Numbered from the stretch's first letter, positions 16,512 to 25,916 are shown. The stretch is DNA of 56,030 nt from an uncultured Bacillota bacterium (GCA_947073765.1 CAMTMZ010000012.1:1-56030), one strand, 5' to 3'. Numbers and translations are program-made. The notes: generated from the sequence alone by a model not told the origin.

Positions 16512-17624
16512 ATGAAGCGGCTTTTTTCTGTGTTGTTGGCCGGGGCTCTGCTGTGGGGGCCAATATTGGAAGCGGAGGCGGAGGGGAGTGCCCCGCCTGA
16601 CGTCTCCGCCGCCAGCGCTGTGGTGATGGACGGAGACACCGGCCGGGTGCTCTATGAAAAAGACGGCAAAGCCAGGCGGCTGATTGCCAGCACCACCAAG
16701 CTGATGACTGCCCTGGTGGCCCTGGAGTCGGGACACGATTTGGAGGAGAAGGTCGCCATCGCCCCCCAGTGGACGGGGGTGGAGGGCTCCTCCATCTATC
16801 TGCGTCCCGGGGAGGAGATCACTCTGGAGGCCCTGCTGTATGGACTGCTCCTGCGCTCGGGCAACGACGCCGCCCTGGCTGTCGCCGGCCACTGCGGGGG
16901 GACAGTGGAAAATTTTGTGAGGCGGATGAACGACAAGGCCCGGGCGCTGGGGATGGAGGACACCTCCTTTGCCAACCCCAACGGGCTGGATGATCCGGCG
17001 CACTACTCCTCCGCCCGGGACATGGCGATTTTGGCCCGGGCCTGCCTGGACAATGAGGCGCTGGCCAAAATCGCCGGCACAAAATCGGTCACACTGGGCT
17101 GCCGCACCTTTACCAACCACAACAAGCTGCTGTGGCGGTACGAGGGCTGCTTGGGGCTGAAAACCGGCTACACCAAAAAGGCGGGGCGGACCCTGGTATC
17201 CGCCGCGGAGCGTGACGGGGTTACGCTGATCTGTGTGACGCTCAACGCCCCCAGCGACTGGGCTGACCACACCGCTCTGCTGGACTGGTGCTTTGCCCGT
17301 TATCAGAGCCGTGAGCTGTCCCGGGCGGGGGAGCATGTGGGGCAGCTGCCTGTCTCAGGGGGGCTGGCACCGGTGTGCCCTGTTATGGCGGCGGACAGCC
17401 TGCGGGCCGCGCTGGCCCCGGGGGAGAGGCTGGAGGCGTCTTTTGTGCTGCGGGAGGGAAAGCTGTCCGCCCCGGTGGCCCGGGGGGCTCCGGTGGGGGA
17501 GATTGTGTATTATGTTGACTCTGTGGAGCTGGCGAGGGTGCCGCTGGCTACCGGGGAGGACGTCCCGGACATACAGGCGCCGAAGGGGGGATTCCACCTG
17601 TGGAGGAACGGATTCAAAAACTGA
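16512..17624 (+). CDS. D-alanyl-D-alanine carboxypeptidase (DacF/DacB type)
   Basis: A 370-residue penicillin-binding protein with an N-terminal signal peptide (to ~residue 24, AEAEG). Active-site motifs are SxxK at Ser60-Lys63 (STTK), SGN in LRSGNDAA and KTG in GLKTGYTKKAG. It trims the terminal D-alanine from peptidoglycan stem peptides outside the membrane, and the PBP5_C-like domain follows at ~residue 275. Context beside gerW and scpAB resembles the DacF/DacB sporulation enzymes. spmA and spmB, which often follow dacB, are absent, and rluB comes next with a 25-base overlap. Confidence 0.92.
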   Translation: MKRLFSVLLAGALLWGPILEAEAEGSAPPDVSAASAVVMDGDTGRVLYEKDGKARRLIASTTKLMTALVALESGHDLEEKVAIAPQWTGVEGSSIYLRPGEEITLEALLYGLLLRSGNDAALAVAGHCGGTVENFVRRMNDKARALGMEDTSFANPNGLDDPAHYSSARDMAILARACLDNEALAKIAGTKSVTLGCRTFTNHNKLLWRYEGCLGLKTGYTKKAGRTLVSAAERDGVTLICVTLNAPSDWADHTALLDWCFARYQSRELSRAGEHVGQLPVSGGLAPVCPVMAADSLRAALAPGERLEASFVLREGKLSAPVARGAPVGEIVYYVDSVELARVPLATGEDVPDIQAPKGGFHLWRNGFKN

Positions 17625-18322
17625 TTTCTGCCTGTGGGCTGGCCTCCCGCCGGGCCGCCGAGGGGTGGATCGCTGCCGGACGGGTAAGCGTCAATGGGGA
17701 GAAGGCCCATTTGGGTGACCGGGCGGATCTGGACCGGGACACCGTGCTGGTGGACGGCAGACCCCTTCGGCCCGGAGGCGGACGGACCTACCTGATGCTG
17801 AACAAGCCCCGGGGGTATGTTACAACCCTCTCCGATGAGAAGGGGAGGAGGACTGTATCTGATCTGGTGGCCGGCTGCGGGGCCCGGGTGTGGCCGGTAG
17901 GAAGGCTGGACATGGACTCGGAGGGACTGCTGCTCCTCACCGATGACGGAGCCCTGACACATCAGCTGCTCCACCCCAGCCACCAGGTGGAAAAGGAGTA
18001 TCTGGTATGGGTGACGGGTAACGTGAACAAGGCGCTGCCCATCCTGTCAGCCCCCATGGCGCTGGATGGAGAGCTGCTGGCGCCCGCCCAGGTGCGCCGA
18101 GGCCGAGACAGCGGCGGAGTGCATCAGCTGTCCATCACCATTCACCAGGGGAAAAACCGCCAGGTACGGCGGATGTGTGCCCAGGCCGGGCTGGAGGTGC
18201 TGCGCCTGAAGCGGGTGCGGGAGGGGGCTGTGTCGCTGGATCGGGGGCTGAAGGCGGGGCAGTGGCGGTCTCTTACCGGTGAGGAGTTGTTAGAGCTTAC
18301 CAGGCCGCTAAGCGACAGTTGA
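17600..18322 (+). CDS. rluB: 23S rRNA pseudouridine synthase RluB type
   Basis: A 240-residue RsuA/RluB family enzyme. An S4 RNA-binding domain (residues ~3-60, RIQKLISACGLASRRAAE) precedes the catalytic domain, whose aspartate is in GRLDMDSEGLLLLT. KNRQVRRM near residue 185 is the family signature. It starts with GTG inside the carboxypeptidase gene, so its translation is probably coupled. RluB versus RluF/RsuA cannot be separated with certainty, but the position in this gene cluster fits RluB. Confidence 0.9.
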   Translation: MEERIQKLISACGLASRRAAEGWIAAGRVSVNGEKAHLGDRADLDRDTVLVDGRPLRPGGGRTYLMLNKPRGYVTTLSDEKGRRTVSDLVAGCGARVWPVGRLDMDSEGLLLLTDDGALTHQLLHPSHQVEKEYLVWVTGNVNKALPILSAPMALDGELLAPAQVRRGRDSGGVHQLSITIHQGKNRQVRRMCAQAGLEVLRLKRVREGAVSLDRGLKAGQWRSLTGEELLELTRPLSDS

Positions 18323-18375
18323 GAGATTTTTGCGGATGACGTTACGAAGCGTCTGCAAAAATCTCTTGCGTTTTT
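18321..18375 (+). terminator. Terminator after rluB
   Basis: AGAGATTTTTGC and GCAAAAATCTCT form a 12-base perfect stem, extended inward by a G-T pair, followed by TTGCGTTTTT. The right arm runs up to the -35 box of the next promoter. Confidence 0.7.
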
Positions 18376-18394
18376 CCTGGGAATCAAGTATGAT
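18366..18394 (+). promoter_or_regulatory. Promoter for the RpiR-family regulator
   Basis: TTGCGT (18366-18371), 17 bases, TATGAT (18389-18394). The -35 box begins in the last base of the rluB terminator stem, so terminator and promoter are fused back to back. Confidence 0.6.
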
Positions 18395-18424
18395 AAAAAC
18401 GTATTCGACAGGAGGGTGAGGGCC

Positions 18425-19288
18425 ATGGGCCGGGATATTTTGACTGTCATCCAGGAGAAGATGCATACCTTTTCAAAGGGGCAGCGGAAGATTGCCGGTT
18501 TTATCCTGGACTCCTACGACAAGGCCGCCTTTATGACGGCCAGCCGCCTGGGCAAGCGGGTAGGGGTGAGCGAGTCCACTGTAGTCCGCTTTGCCTTTGA
18601 GCTGGGCTACGACGGCTATCCGGATATGCAGCGATCCCTGCAGAAGATGATCCGCAACAGGCTGACCACCGTGCAGCGCATTGAGGTGACGAAGGACCGC
18701 CTGGGGGGACAGGACCTGCTGTCGATGGTGCTTCAGTCAGACATTGACAAGATCCGCATTACGCTGGAGGAGCTGGACCGGGAGAGCTTTGAGCGGGCGG
18801 TGGACGCCATTGTGTCCGCCCGGAAAATTTATATTATTGGCGTGCGCTCCTCCGCTGCCATCGCCTCCTTCCTACACTTCTATTTCAACCTTATATTTGA
18901 CAGCGTGGTACTGGTTTCCGCCAACACCTCCAGCGAGATTTTTGAAAGCCTGCTCCGGGTGGGGGAGGAGGATGTGGTGATTGGCGTCAGCTTCCCGCGG
19001 TACTCCAGCCGCACCGTGCAGGCCATCAGCTTTGCCCGGGACCGGGGCGCCACTACCGTGGCCATTACGGACAGCGAGGCCTCGCCGCTGGCCCCAATTT
19101 CCAGCTACAGCCTGATGGCCCGCAGCGACATGGTCTCCTTTGTGGACTCCCTGGTGGCCCCGCTGTCTCTGGTCAACGCCCTGTTGGTGGCGGTCAGCCA
19201 GCGGCGCAATGACGAGCTGGCCAGGACCTTCCACACGCTGGAGGAAATCTGGGAGGAGTACGGAGTATATGAGAAGGTGCCCGAATGA
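18425..19288 (+). CDS. MurR/RpiR family transcriptional regulator
   Basis: A 287-residue regulator. An N-terminal HTH_6 domain (residues ~5-80, with ASRLGKRVGVSESTVVRFAF) is followed by a SIS sugar-phosphate-binding domain (~120-250, with IYIIGVRSSAAIASF). Such proteins sense phosphosugars and control sugar or amino-sugar genes. No sugar gene adjoins it, so the target is unknown. The ATG lies nine bases after AGGAGGG; a GTG three codons earlier is too close to that site. ATGA overlap with the next flavoprotein gene. Confidence 0.9.
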   Translation: MGRDILTVIQEKMHTFSKGQRKIAGFILDSYDKAAFMTASRLGKRVGVSESTVVRFAFELGYDGYPDMQRSLQKMIRNRLTTVQRIEVTKDRLGGQDLLSMVLQSDIDKIRITLEELDRESFERAVDAIVSARKIYIIGVRSSAAIASFLHFYFNLIFDSVVLVSANTSSEIFESLLRVGEEDVVIGVSFPRYSSRTVQAISFARDRGATTVAITDSEASPLAPISSYSLMARSDMVSFVDSLVAPLSLVNALLVAVSQRRNDELARTFHTLEEIWEEYGVYEKVPE

Positions 19289-20541
19289 GCGGGAATGAAA
19301 TCACCGTAATTGGAGGGGGAGCCGCCGGGATGATGGCGGCCATTACCGCCGCCCGGCTGGGGGCGCAGGTCACCTTGGTGGAGCGAAACCAGAAGGTGGG
19401 ACGTAAGCTGTATATCACCGGCAAGGGCCGGTGTAATGTGACCAACCACTGTTCCCCAGAGGAAGTGCGGGCCAATATTCCCCGCAACGCAAAGTTTCTG
19501 TACAGCGCCCTGGAGCGCACTCCGCCCGCCTGGGTGGAGGAGTTCTTTAAGGGGCTGGGCGTTGCGTTGAAGGTGGAGCGGGGAAACCGGGTATTCCCCC
19601 AGTCAGACCGGGCAGCTGATATCATCGACGCTCTTTTTATGGAATTGAGACGGCTGAAGGTGCCGGTGCGGCATGAACGGGCAGCCGAACTCAAGCTGGA
19701 GGACGGCATGGTGTGTGCCGCGGCGCTGGAGGGGGGCGGCGTTCTGCCCTGTAAGGCGGTGATTTTAGCCACCGGCGGGATGTCCTATCCCGCCACCGGC
19801 TCTACAGGTGACGGCCACCGCATTGCGGAAGAGCTGGGACATACAATAGTTGACATAAAACCGTCGTTGGCGCCGCTGGAGTCGCCGGACGCTTTCTGCG
19901 CCAAAATGCAGGGCCTGGCCTTGAAAAATGTGGTGCTTACGGTGAAGAACCAGAAGAAAAAGATGGTATACCAGGAGCAGGGAGAACTGCTGTTTACCCA
20001 CTTTGGCCTGTCTGGGCCGCTGGTGCTGTCCGCCAGCGCCCATATGCGGGACTGGGAGGGGGCGCGGTATACCTGCGCCATTGACCTGAAGCCCGCCCTG
20101 GATGAGGCCGCCCTGGACGCCCGCCTGGTGCGGGAGCTGTCCGGCGGGGCCAACAGGGATATGGGCAACCTGCTGGGCGCCCTGGCTCCCCGGATGCTGG
20201 TGCCCGTGCTGCTGGAGCGCTCCGCCATCCCCGGGGAGAAAAAGGCCCACGACCTGACAAAACAGGAGCGCCGCCGGCTGCTGGAGCTGTTCAAGTGTTT
20301 TTCTGTGGCGGTGTCCGGACCACGGCCTGTTGAGGAGGCCATTGTCACCGCCGGGGGTGTGAAGGTATCTGAGGCGGATCCCAGGACCATGCAGTCCAAG
20401 AAGGTCCCAGGCCTGTTTTTTGCCGGAGAGCTGCTGGATGTGGATGCCTACACCGGCGGGTTTAACCTCCAGATCGCCTGGGCCACCGGGCGGGCCGCCG
20501 GGGAGGGCGCGGCGGCGTTTATAGATCAGGCTGCGACGTAA
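19285..20541 (+). CDS. BaiN/HI0933-like FAD-dependent oxidoreductase
   Basis: A 418-residue flavoprotein of the HI0933 (YhiN/BaiN-like) family. It has an N-terminal FAD motif GGGAAGMMAA, the KLYITGKGRCNVTN signature at ~residue 46, SYPATGSTGDG at ~residue 166, and a C-terminal GGFNLQIAWATGR segment. The family is widespread and most members have no proven substrate; BaiN in bile-acid-converting Clostridia is one characterised relative. The recurring baiN-like/cmk/plsC/ispH order suggests a housekeeping role here. Confidence 0.88.
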   Translation: MSGNEITVIGGGAAGMMAAITAARLGAQVTLVERNQKVGRKLYITGKGRCNVTNHCSPEEVRANIPRNAKFLYSALERTPPAWVEEFFKGLGVALKVERGNRVFPQSDRAADIIDALFMELRRLKVPVRHERAAELKLEDGMVCAAALEGGGVLPCKAVILATGGMSYPATGSTGDGHRIAEELGHTIVDIKPSLAPLESPDAFCAKMQGLALKNVVLTVKNQKKKMVYQEQGELLFTHFGLSGPLVLSASAHMRDWEGARYTCAIDLKPALDEAALDARLVRELSGGANRDMGNLLGALAPRMLVPVLLERSAIPGEKKAHDLTKQERRRLLELFKCFSVAVSGPRPVEEAIVTAGGVKVSEADPRTMQSKKVPGLFFAGELLDVDAYTGGFNLQIAWATGRAAGEGAAAFIDQAAT

Positions 20542-20648
20542 TTTCTGTGCGCACGTTCGGTGTGACGACAGATTATCTGCGGGGCAGAGAAGCGTAAAAT
20601 CTCCCCTTGGAAAAGTGGCATGAATGAAGCAAGAACGGAGCGATCGGC

Positions 20649-21326
20649 GTGAGTTTTAAAAGCGTTGCCATAGACGGCCCCGCCGGGGCGGGAAAGAGCA
20701 CCCTGGCCCAGCGGCTGGCGGAAGCGCTGGGCTTTTTGTATGTGGACACCGGGGCGATCTACCGCACGGTGGCTCTGGCGGTTCTGCGAGCGGGAGCGGA
20801 TCCGGGGGACGAGGCCCAGGTGATTCCGCTGCTGGAGGGGCTGGACGTCCGGATGGGCTACGGGCCGGACGGCGGACAGCGGATGTATCTGACCGGGGAG
20901 GATGTGTCCGAGACCATCCGGGAGCACCGGATGTCGGGCGCGGCCTCCAAAGTGTCCGCCCTTCCGGCGGTGCGGGCCTTCCTGCTGGACTTTCAGCGCC
21001 TGCAGGCCCGGGAACACAACGTGGTTATGGACGGCCGGGACATCGGCACGGTGGTGCTGCCTGGAGCGGATGTGAAAATCTTTCTTACGGCGGCGCCAGA
21101 GGCCAGGGCCCGCCGTCGGCTGCTGGAGCTGGAGCGGCGGGGGCAGGCGGCGGATTTTGACGCCGTTCTCCGGGACATCCGGGAACGAGACCGCCAGGAC
21201 GAGACACGGCCCATCGCCCCGCTGAAACAGGCGGAGGACGCTGTCCGGGTGGATACTACTGATTTGAATTTGGAGCAGAGCCTGGCGGGACTGCTGGCTT
21301 TGGTAAAGGAGAAGATCGCCCTGTGA
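20649..21326 (+). CDS. cmk: Cytidylate kinase
   Basis: A 225-residue kinase that phosphorylates CMP and dCMP. The P-loop is GPAGAGKST, followed by the family segments YVDTGAIYRTVALAVL and VVMDGRDIGTVVLP, with the lid RERDRQDETRP near residue 180. It starts with GTG. It begins a cmk-plsC-ispH/rpsA operon conserved in Clostridia, with each gene overlapping the next by four bases. Confidence 0.96.
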   Translation: MSFKSVAIDGPAGAGKSTLAQRLAEALGFLYVDTGAIYRTVALAVLRAGADPGDEAQVIPLLEGLDVRMGYGPDGGQRMYLTGEDVSETIREHRMSGAASKVSALPAVRAFLLDFQRLQAREHNVVMDGRDIGTVVLPGADVKIFLTAAPEARARRRLLELERRGQAADFDAVLRDIRERDRQDETRPIAPLKQAEDAVRVDTTDLNLEQSLAGLLALVKEKIAL

Positions 21327-21982
21327 GTGAAGAGGCAACAGTCAGGAAAACGACGCCCAAGGAGACGGCGGAACGGCGTATGAAGCGAATGGATTGGTTT
21401 TTTCATCTGCTGTACATCATTATCTGGCCCTACTTCCGGCTGATCCACCCGGTGCGGGCGGTTGGCCGGAAGAATATCCCGGAGGGCCCGGCGGTGATCT
21501 GCCCCAACCACACGACCGCCGGGGACCCGTTCTATGTGGTATTCGCCTTCGGCTACCACTGGCCTATGCGGGCTATGGCCAAGGCGGAAATTATGCGTTT
21601 GCCCTTTATCGGCTGGATCCTGGGAAAAGCGGGGGTGTTCGGCGTGGACCGGGACACCACCGACGTGAAGGCGGTGCGCACCGCCATGAAATTTCTCAAG
21701 GAGGGCGATAAGCTGCTCATGTTCCCGGAAGGCACCCGGGTGCGGGGGAATGAGGACGTTCAGGCCAAGGTGGGGGCGGCGCTTTTCGCCACCCGAACGG
21801 GGGTGCCCCTGCTGCCGGTGTACATACAGCGCAAAAAAAAGCGGTTCCGGCGTAATACTGTGGTGATCGGGGAACCCTATTATCCGGAGTACGAGGGGCG
21901 AAGGCCCTCAGCGGAGGAACTTCAGGTGATGGCCCGGGACCTGATGGACCGGGTGCAGGCCCTGGGGGAGGGCATAGGATGA
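21323..21982 (+). CDS. plsC: 1-acyl-sn-glycerol-3-phosphate acyltransferase
   Basis: A 219-residue membrane-associated acyltransferase that makes phosphatidic acid. It carries the catalytic H-X4-D motif in NHTTAGDPF and the acceptor motif FPEGTRVRG. A hydrophobic segment (FFHLLYIIIWPYF) near the N-terminus should contact the membrane. It starts with GTG overlapping the cmk stop. Confidence 0.93.
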   Translation: MSEEATVRKTTPKETAERRMKRMDWFFHLLYIIIWPYFRLIHPVRAVGRKNIPEGPAVICPNHTTAGDPFYVVFAFGYHWPMRAMAKAEIMRLPFIGWILGKAGVFGVDRDTTDVKAVRTAMKFLKEGDKLLMFPEGTRVRGNEDVQAKVGAALFATRTGVPLLPVYIQRKKKRFRRNTVVIGEPYYPEYEGRRPSAEELQVMARDLMDRVQALGEGIG

Positions 21983-23928
21983 GAGAGATCGCGCTGGCCC
22001 GGTCCGCAGGGTTCTGCTACGGTGTGCGCCGGGCGGTGGAGCTGGCGGAGGAGAAGGCGGACCAGGGCGTCCCCTGCGTGATGCTGGGCTCCATCATCCA
22101 CAACCGGGATGTGATGGACCGCCTGGCGGCCCGGGGACTTCGGGCGGTGGAGCAGCCTGAGGAGGTCCCCGCCGGCTGCGCCGTAATCATCCGCTCCCAC
22201 GGAGAGAGCCGGGCTGTCCACGAGGACTTTGCCCGGCGGGGCATAGAGGTCTTTGACGCCACCTGTCCCAACGTCACCCGCATTCATAACATTGTGTCTC
22301 AGGCGGAACGCCGGGGCCGCCGGCCTGTGATTGTGGGGACCCCGGACCATCCGGAGGTGCTGGCGATTGCGGGGTGGTGTAAGGCTCCAGTGGTTGTTTC
22401 TGGGGAAAAAGATTTGGAGAAATGGCTGAAAAATGGGGAAAATCGCAACGATTTGCCCCTAACATTTGTTTCTCAAACTACCTCCACCAAGAAAATTTGG
22501 GACAATTGCGTGAAAAAAGCAAAAAAACTATGTACAAACGCAGAATTTTTTGATACAATATGCGGAGCGACGTCCAAACGCCAGGAGGAGGCCCGCCAGC
22601 TGGCCGCCCGGTGCGGCCTGATGGTAGTGGTGGGCGACAGGCAGAGCTCCAACACCAGGCGCCTCGGGGAGATCTGCCGGGAGTCCTGTCCTGAAGTCCT
22701 GCTCGTGGAGCGGGCCGGGGACATCGATCTCAACCGGCTGCCTCAAGCGGATATGGTCGGCATCACGGCGGGCGCATCTACGCCCGCGTGGATAATAAAG
22801 GAGGTCATTGACAAAATGAGCGAAGAAATCTTAGAGATGGACAAGTCTTTCCAGGAGATGCTGGAGGAGTCGTTCAAAATTTTGAATAATGGAGATAAGG
22901 TTACCGGCACCGTTGTGGCCATCACGCCCACCGAAGTCCAGGTTGAACTGGGCATCAAGTACCCCGGCTACATTGCCCTGACCGAATTGAGCGACGACCC
23001 CACCGTGAAGGTTGAGGACATTGTGAAGGTGGGCGATGAGATCGAGTCCATCGTCATGCAGGTCAGCGACCGGGACTGCCTGGTGAAGCTGTCCAAGCGC
23101 CGCCTGGACATCAACAAGGGCTGGGAGGAGATCGAGGCCGCCCGGGAGAATGAGACCGTTGTCGAGGGCTTTGTTACCGAGGACAACAAGGGCGGCGTGG
23201 TAGTGTCCGTCAAGGGCGTGCGGGTGTTTGTCCCTGCCTCCCAGACCGGACTGCCTCGGGAGACCCCCATGAGCGAGCTGCTCAAACAGAAGGTCCGGCT
23301 GGTTATCACCGAGGTCAATCGGGCCCGCCGCCGGGTGGTGGGCTCCATCAGCCGTGTCACCCGCGCCGAGCGGGCCGCCGCCGCGGAGAAGGTCTGGGCC
23401 GAGATTGAGGAGGGCAAGCGCTACACCGGAACGGTAAAGTCTTTGACCTCCTACGGCGCCTTTGTGGACATCGGCGGCGTGGACGGCATGGTCCACATCT
23501 CAGAGCTGTCCTGGAGCCGGATCAAGCATCCCTCTGAGGTGGTTAAGGTGGGCGACACCGTGGAGGTGTACGTCATCTCCGCCGATAAGGAGAAGAAGAA
23601 GATCTCCCTGGGCATGAAGGATCACAGCCAGGATCCCTGGACTGTGTTCACCACCACCTATCAGGTGGGTGACACCGCCAACGTGCGCATCGTCAAACTG
23701 ATGACCTTCGGCGCCTTTGCCGAGGTGGTTCCCGGTGTGGACGGTTTGATCCACATCTCTCAGCTGGCCGATCACCGGGTAGAGAAGCCCGGCGATGTGG
23801 TGACTGAGGGCGACAAGGTGGACGTGAAGATCACCGATGTGGACATGGAGAACCAGAAGATCTCCCTGTCCATCCGTGCCCTGCTGGAGGAGCCCGCCGA
23901 TGAGGAGGAGGCTCCCGCTGAGGAGTAA
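21979..23928 (+). CDS. ispH: Bifunctional IspH (HMBPP reductase) - ribosomal protein S1 fusion
   Basis: A 649-residue fusion. Residues 1 to ~280 are IspH, the [4Fe-4S] enzyme that ends the MEP isoprenoid pathway; its cluster cysteines lie in AGFCYGVRR, DATCPNVTR and TICGATSKRQ. Residues ~295-640 contain four S1 RNA-binding domains (for example GSYGAFVDIGG-like and FGAFAEVVPGVDGLIHIS). This fusion is known in Clostridia, where the S1 part may serve as ribosomal protein S1 or an RNA-binding factor. A patch of ispH at ~22380-22570 is strikingly AT-rich and contains a possible internal promoter. ATGA overlap with plsC. Confidence 0.95.
   Translation: MREIALARSAGFCYGVRRAVELAEEKADQGVPCVMLGSIIHNRDVMDRLAARGLRAVEQPEEVPAGCAVIIRSHGESRAVHEDFARRGIEVFDATCPNVTRIHNIVSQAERRGRRPVIVGTPDHPEVLAIAGWCKAPVVVSGEKDLEKWLKNGENRNDLPLTFVSQTTSTKKIWDNCVKKAKKLCTNAEFFDTICGATSKRQEEARQLAARCGLMVVVGDRQSSNTRRLGEICRESCPEVLLVERAGDIDLNRLPQADMVGITAGASTPAWIIKEVIDKMSEEILEMDKSFQEMLEESFKILNNGDKVTGTVVAITPTEVQVELGIKYPGYIALTELSDDPTVKVEDIVKVGDEIESIVMQVSDRDCLVKLSKRRLDINKGWEEIEAARENETVVEGFVTEDNKGGVVVSVKGVRVFVPASQTGLPRETPMSELLKQKVRLVITEVNRARRRVVGSISRVTRAERAAAAEKVWAEIEEGKRYTGTVKSLTSYGAFVDIGGVDGMVHISELSWSRIKHPSEVVKVGDTVEVYVISADKEKKKISLGMKDHSQDPWTVFTTTYQVGDTANVRIVKLMTFGAFAEVVPGVDGLIHISQLADHRVEKPGDVVTEGDKVDVKITDVDMENQKISLSIRALLEEPADEEEAPAEE
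22531..22559 (+). promoter_or_regulatory. Possible internal promoter inside ispH-rpsA
   Basis: TGTACA (22531-22536), 17 bases, TACAAT (22554-22559), within the AT-rich part of the IspH coding region and ~260 bases before the S1 portion. Transcripts from here could express an S1-only product if an internal start is used, for example ATG at 22816 or 22840. This is inference from the sequence match only. Confidence 0.3.
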
Positions 23929-23942
23929 CCCTGCGGAAAATA

Positions 23943-23975
23943 AGCCCGGCTGCCAGGCAGCCGGGCTCTTTTTTT
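23943..23975 (+). terminator. Terminator of the cmk-plsC-ispH/rpsA operon
   Basis: A perfect 11-base stem, AGCCCGGCTGC with GCAGCCGGGCT, loop CAG, followed by C and seven T. Confidence 0.95.
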
Positions 23976-24038
23976 GCGTTTGCAGGTGAAAAATTTGGAA
24001 AAGTAGGGAGAAAATTTTTGAAAATCCCGGTTTTTCCC

Positions 24039-24067
24039 TTGCAAAAATAGGATAAAATTGTTATAAT
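24039..24067 (+). promoter_or_regulatory. Promoter for the CarD-ispD-ispF group
   Basis: TTGCAA (24039-24044), 17 bases, perfect TATAAT (24062-24067), in a very AT-rich gap after the terminator. Confidence 0.75.
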
Positions 24068-24133
24068 ATAGATAGTTGAAACGGATAGAAATGGAAAAGG
24101 CCGAGAGTCGGATGAGAGAAAGTGAGGTTGCAG

Positions 24134-24610
24134 GTGTTCCAGATCGGGGATAAGGTGGTCCATCCTATGTATGGGGCGGGCGTGGTGGAGAGCATTGTCC
24201 GGAAGACGGTGGACAACGTGGCGCGGGATTATTACATCCTCCAGCTGCCCAACCGCTCTATGGTGGTGATGGTCCCCACGGAGAATTGTGAGGAGATCGG
24301 TGTGCGTCCGGTGGTGGACCAGGAGCAGGCCGACCGTGTGCTGGCCGCCATCCCCGCGATCCAGGTGGAGATGACGGCGAACTGGAACCACCGCTACCGG
24401 GAGAATATGGAGCGGATGAAGAGCGGCGATCTGTTTGAAGTTGCCCGGGTGATCAAGGGACTGACCATTCGGGATCAGAGCCGGGGCCTGTCCACCGGGG
24501 AGCGAAAGATGCTTCATTCCGCCAGGCAGATCCTTATCTCTGAGATTGTTTTGTCCAAAAGCGTCAGCTATGAGTCGGTGGAGGAGGAACTCAATACCGC
24601 GCTGGTATAA
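24134..24610 (+). CDS. CarD family transcriptional regulator
   Basis: A 158-residue CarD/CdnL-type protein that would bind the RNA polymerase beta subunit through its N-terminal RID domain (residues 1 to ~55, FQIGDKVVHPMYGAGVVE) and promoter DNA through its helical C-terminal domain. A GTG start is chosen because the protein then begins MFQIGDKV, as relatives do, with GTGAGG six bases upstream. Two upstream in-frame starts (24122, 24128) are possible. ispD follows 81 bases later. Confidence 0.88.
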   Translation: MFQIGDKVVHPMYGAGVVESIVRKTVDNVARDYYILQLPNRSMVVMVPTENCEEIGVRPVVDQEQADRVLAAIPAIQVEMTANWNHRYRENMERMKSGDLFEVARVIKGLTIRDQSRGLSTGERKMLHSARQILISEIVLSKSVSYESVEEELNTALV

Positions 24611-24691
24611 ACGCAGAAGATGCGGGGCGGCTTTTTTGTTCCGAATAGGAATGAAAAGGCCGCCATATGTTTTATCAGGGAGTGATCATTT

Positions 24692-25444
24692 ATGGCAGGC
24701 CTGTTATCGCTGTTTAAACGGAAGAAGGATGAGGAGCCCCGCTGTTCTGCGGTGATTGTCTCCGCCGGCCTGGCCCGGCGGATGGGCGGGGTGGACAAGG
24801 TTCTGGCCCCCCTGGGGGAGCTGCCGGTGCTGGTGCATACCCTTTACGCCTTTCAGGACTGCCCCGTCATTCAAGAGATCATCGTAGTGGCCCGGGAGGA
24901 TCTGGTGGTGGAGGTTGGCCGGCTGTGCAGGGAGTTTAACCTGGACAAGGTGCGCAAGGTGATTGTGGGCGGCAGGGAGCGCATCCATTCCGTTCAGGCC
25001 GGCCTGGGGGAGATCGACCCGGAGGCGGACTTGGTGGCCATCCACGACGGGGCCCGCCCCCTGGTGAGCCAGGAGATTATCCGAGACACAGTGACCCGGG
25101 CCGCCTTAACCGGCGCCGCCGCCCCCGCCGTTCAGATAACAGACACTGTGAAGCGCACACAGGACGGCCTGGTGGAGGAGACGCTGGACCGCTCCCAGCT
25201 CTGGGCGGTACAGACCCCGCAGGTTTTTGAGGCAGGGCTCATCCGGGGGGCTGTTCAGAAGGCGATTGACGACGGCGAGCTGCTGACCGATGACTGCGGG
25301 GCGGTGGAGCGGCTGGGGATGAAAGTGACCCTGACCAGCGGCAGCCGGGAGAATATTAAAATTACCACCCCACTGGATTTGATTCTGGGGGAGGCCATCC
25401 TCCAGGCCAGGGTGGAGGAGGGGCTGTGGAGATGCAGAGAATGA
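24692..25444 (+). CDS. ispD: 2-C-methyl-D-erythritol 4-phosphate cytidylyltransferase
   Basis: A 250-residue enzyme transferring CMP to MEP in isoprenoid synthesis. The nucleotide-binding motif is [10 protein letters not shown] followed by DKVLAPL, and HDGARPLVS and DTVKRT are family signatures. The first ~15 residues ([14 protein letters not shown]) are a basic extension before the Rossmann core. It overlaps ispF by four bases, so two consecutive MEP enzymes are co-translated. Confidence 0.95.
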   Translation: MAGLLSLFKRKKDEEPRCSAVIVSAGLARRMGGVDKVLAPLGELPVLVHTLYAFQDCPVIQEIIVVAREDLVVEVGRLCREFNLDKVRKVIVGGRERIHSVQAGLGEIDPEADLVAIHDGARPLVSQEIIRDTVTRAALTGAAAPAVQITDTVKRTQDGLVEETLDRSQLWAVQTPQVFEAGLIRGAVQKAIDDGELLTDDCGAVERLGMKVTLTSGSRENIKITTPLDLILGEAILQARVEEGLWRCRE

Positions 25445-25914
25445 GGATAGGACACGGCTACGATGTGCACCGCCTGGAGGAGGGACGAAAGCTGATTCTG
25501 GGCGGGGTGGATATCCCCTGGGAGCGGGGGCTGCTGGGCCACTCCGACGCCGATGTGCTTGTCCACGCCGTAATGGACGCGCTGCTGGGGGCGGCCGGCC
25601 TGGGGGACATCGGGAAGCACTTTCCGGACGCCGACCCCGCCTACGCCGGGGCGGACAGCTTGAAGCTGCTGGAGCATGTGACCGGGCTGCTGAGGGAGCG
25701 GAGCTTTGCCGTGGGCAATGTGGACGCCACGATTCTGGCGCAGAGACCCAAGCTGGCACCCCATATCCCGAAGATGCGGGACAACCTGGCCCGAGTGATG
25801 AGGGTGGAGCCGGCGCGGGTCAACGTGAAGGCCACCACGGAGGAGGGACTGGGCTTTACCGGTTCCGGCGAGGGGATGGCTGCCCACGCGGTGGCGCTGA
25901 TTGAGCAAATATGA
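25441..25914 (+). CDS. ispF: 2-C-methyl-D-erythritol 2,4-cyclodiphosphate synthase
   Basis: A 157-residue MEP-pathway enzyme with the metal-binding GHGYDVHRL (Asp and His), [19 protein letters not shown] and the C-terminal [14 protein letters not shown] signature. The ATG at 25441 overlaps the ispD stop (ATGA) and gives the usual MRIGHGYDV start; an ATG three codons upstream is also possible. A strong terminator follows. Confidence 0.95.
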   Translation: MRIGHGYDVHRLEEGRKLILGGVDIPWERGLLGHSDADVLVHAVMDALLGAAGLGDIGKHFPDADPAYAGADSLKLLEHVTGLLRERSFAVGNVDATILAQRPKLAPHIPKMRDNLARVMRVEPARVNVKATTEEGLGFTGSGEGMAAHAVALIEQI

Positions 25915-25916
25915 GC

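Noticed and set aside
15273-17336. A 687-codon minus-strand open frame opposite DUF2953, gerW and the carboxypeptidase
   Set aside because: It crosses three confident plus-strand genes and has no family pattern.
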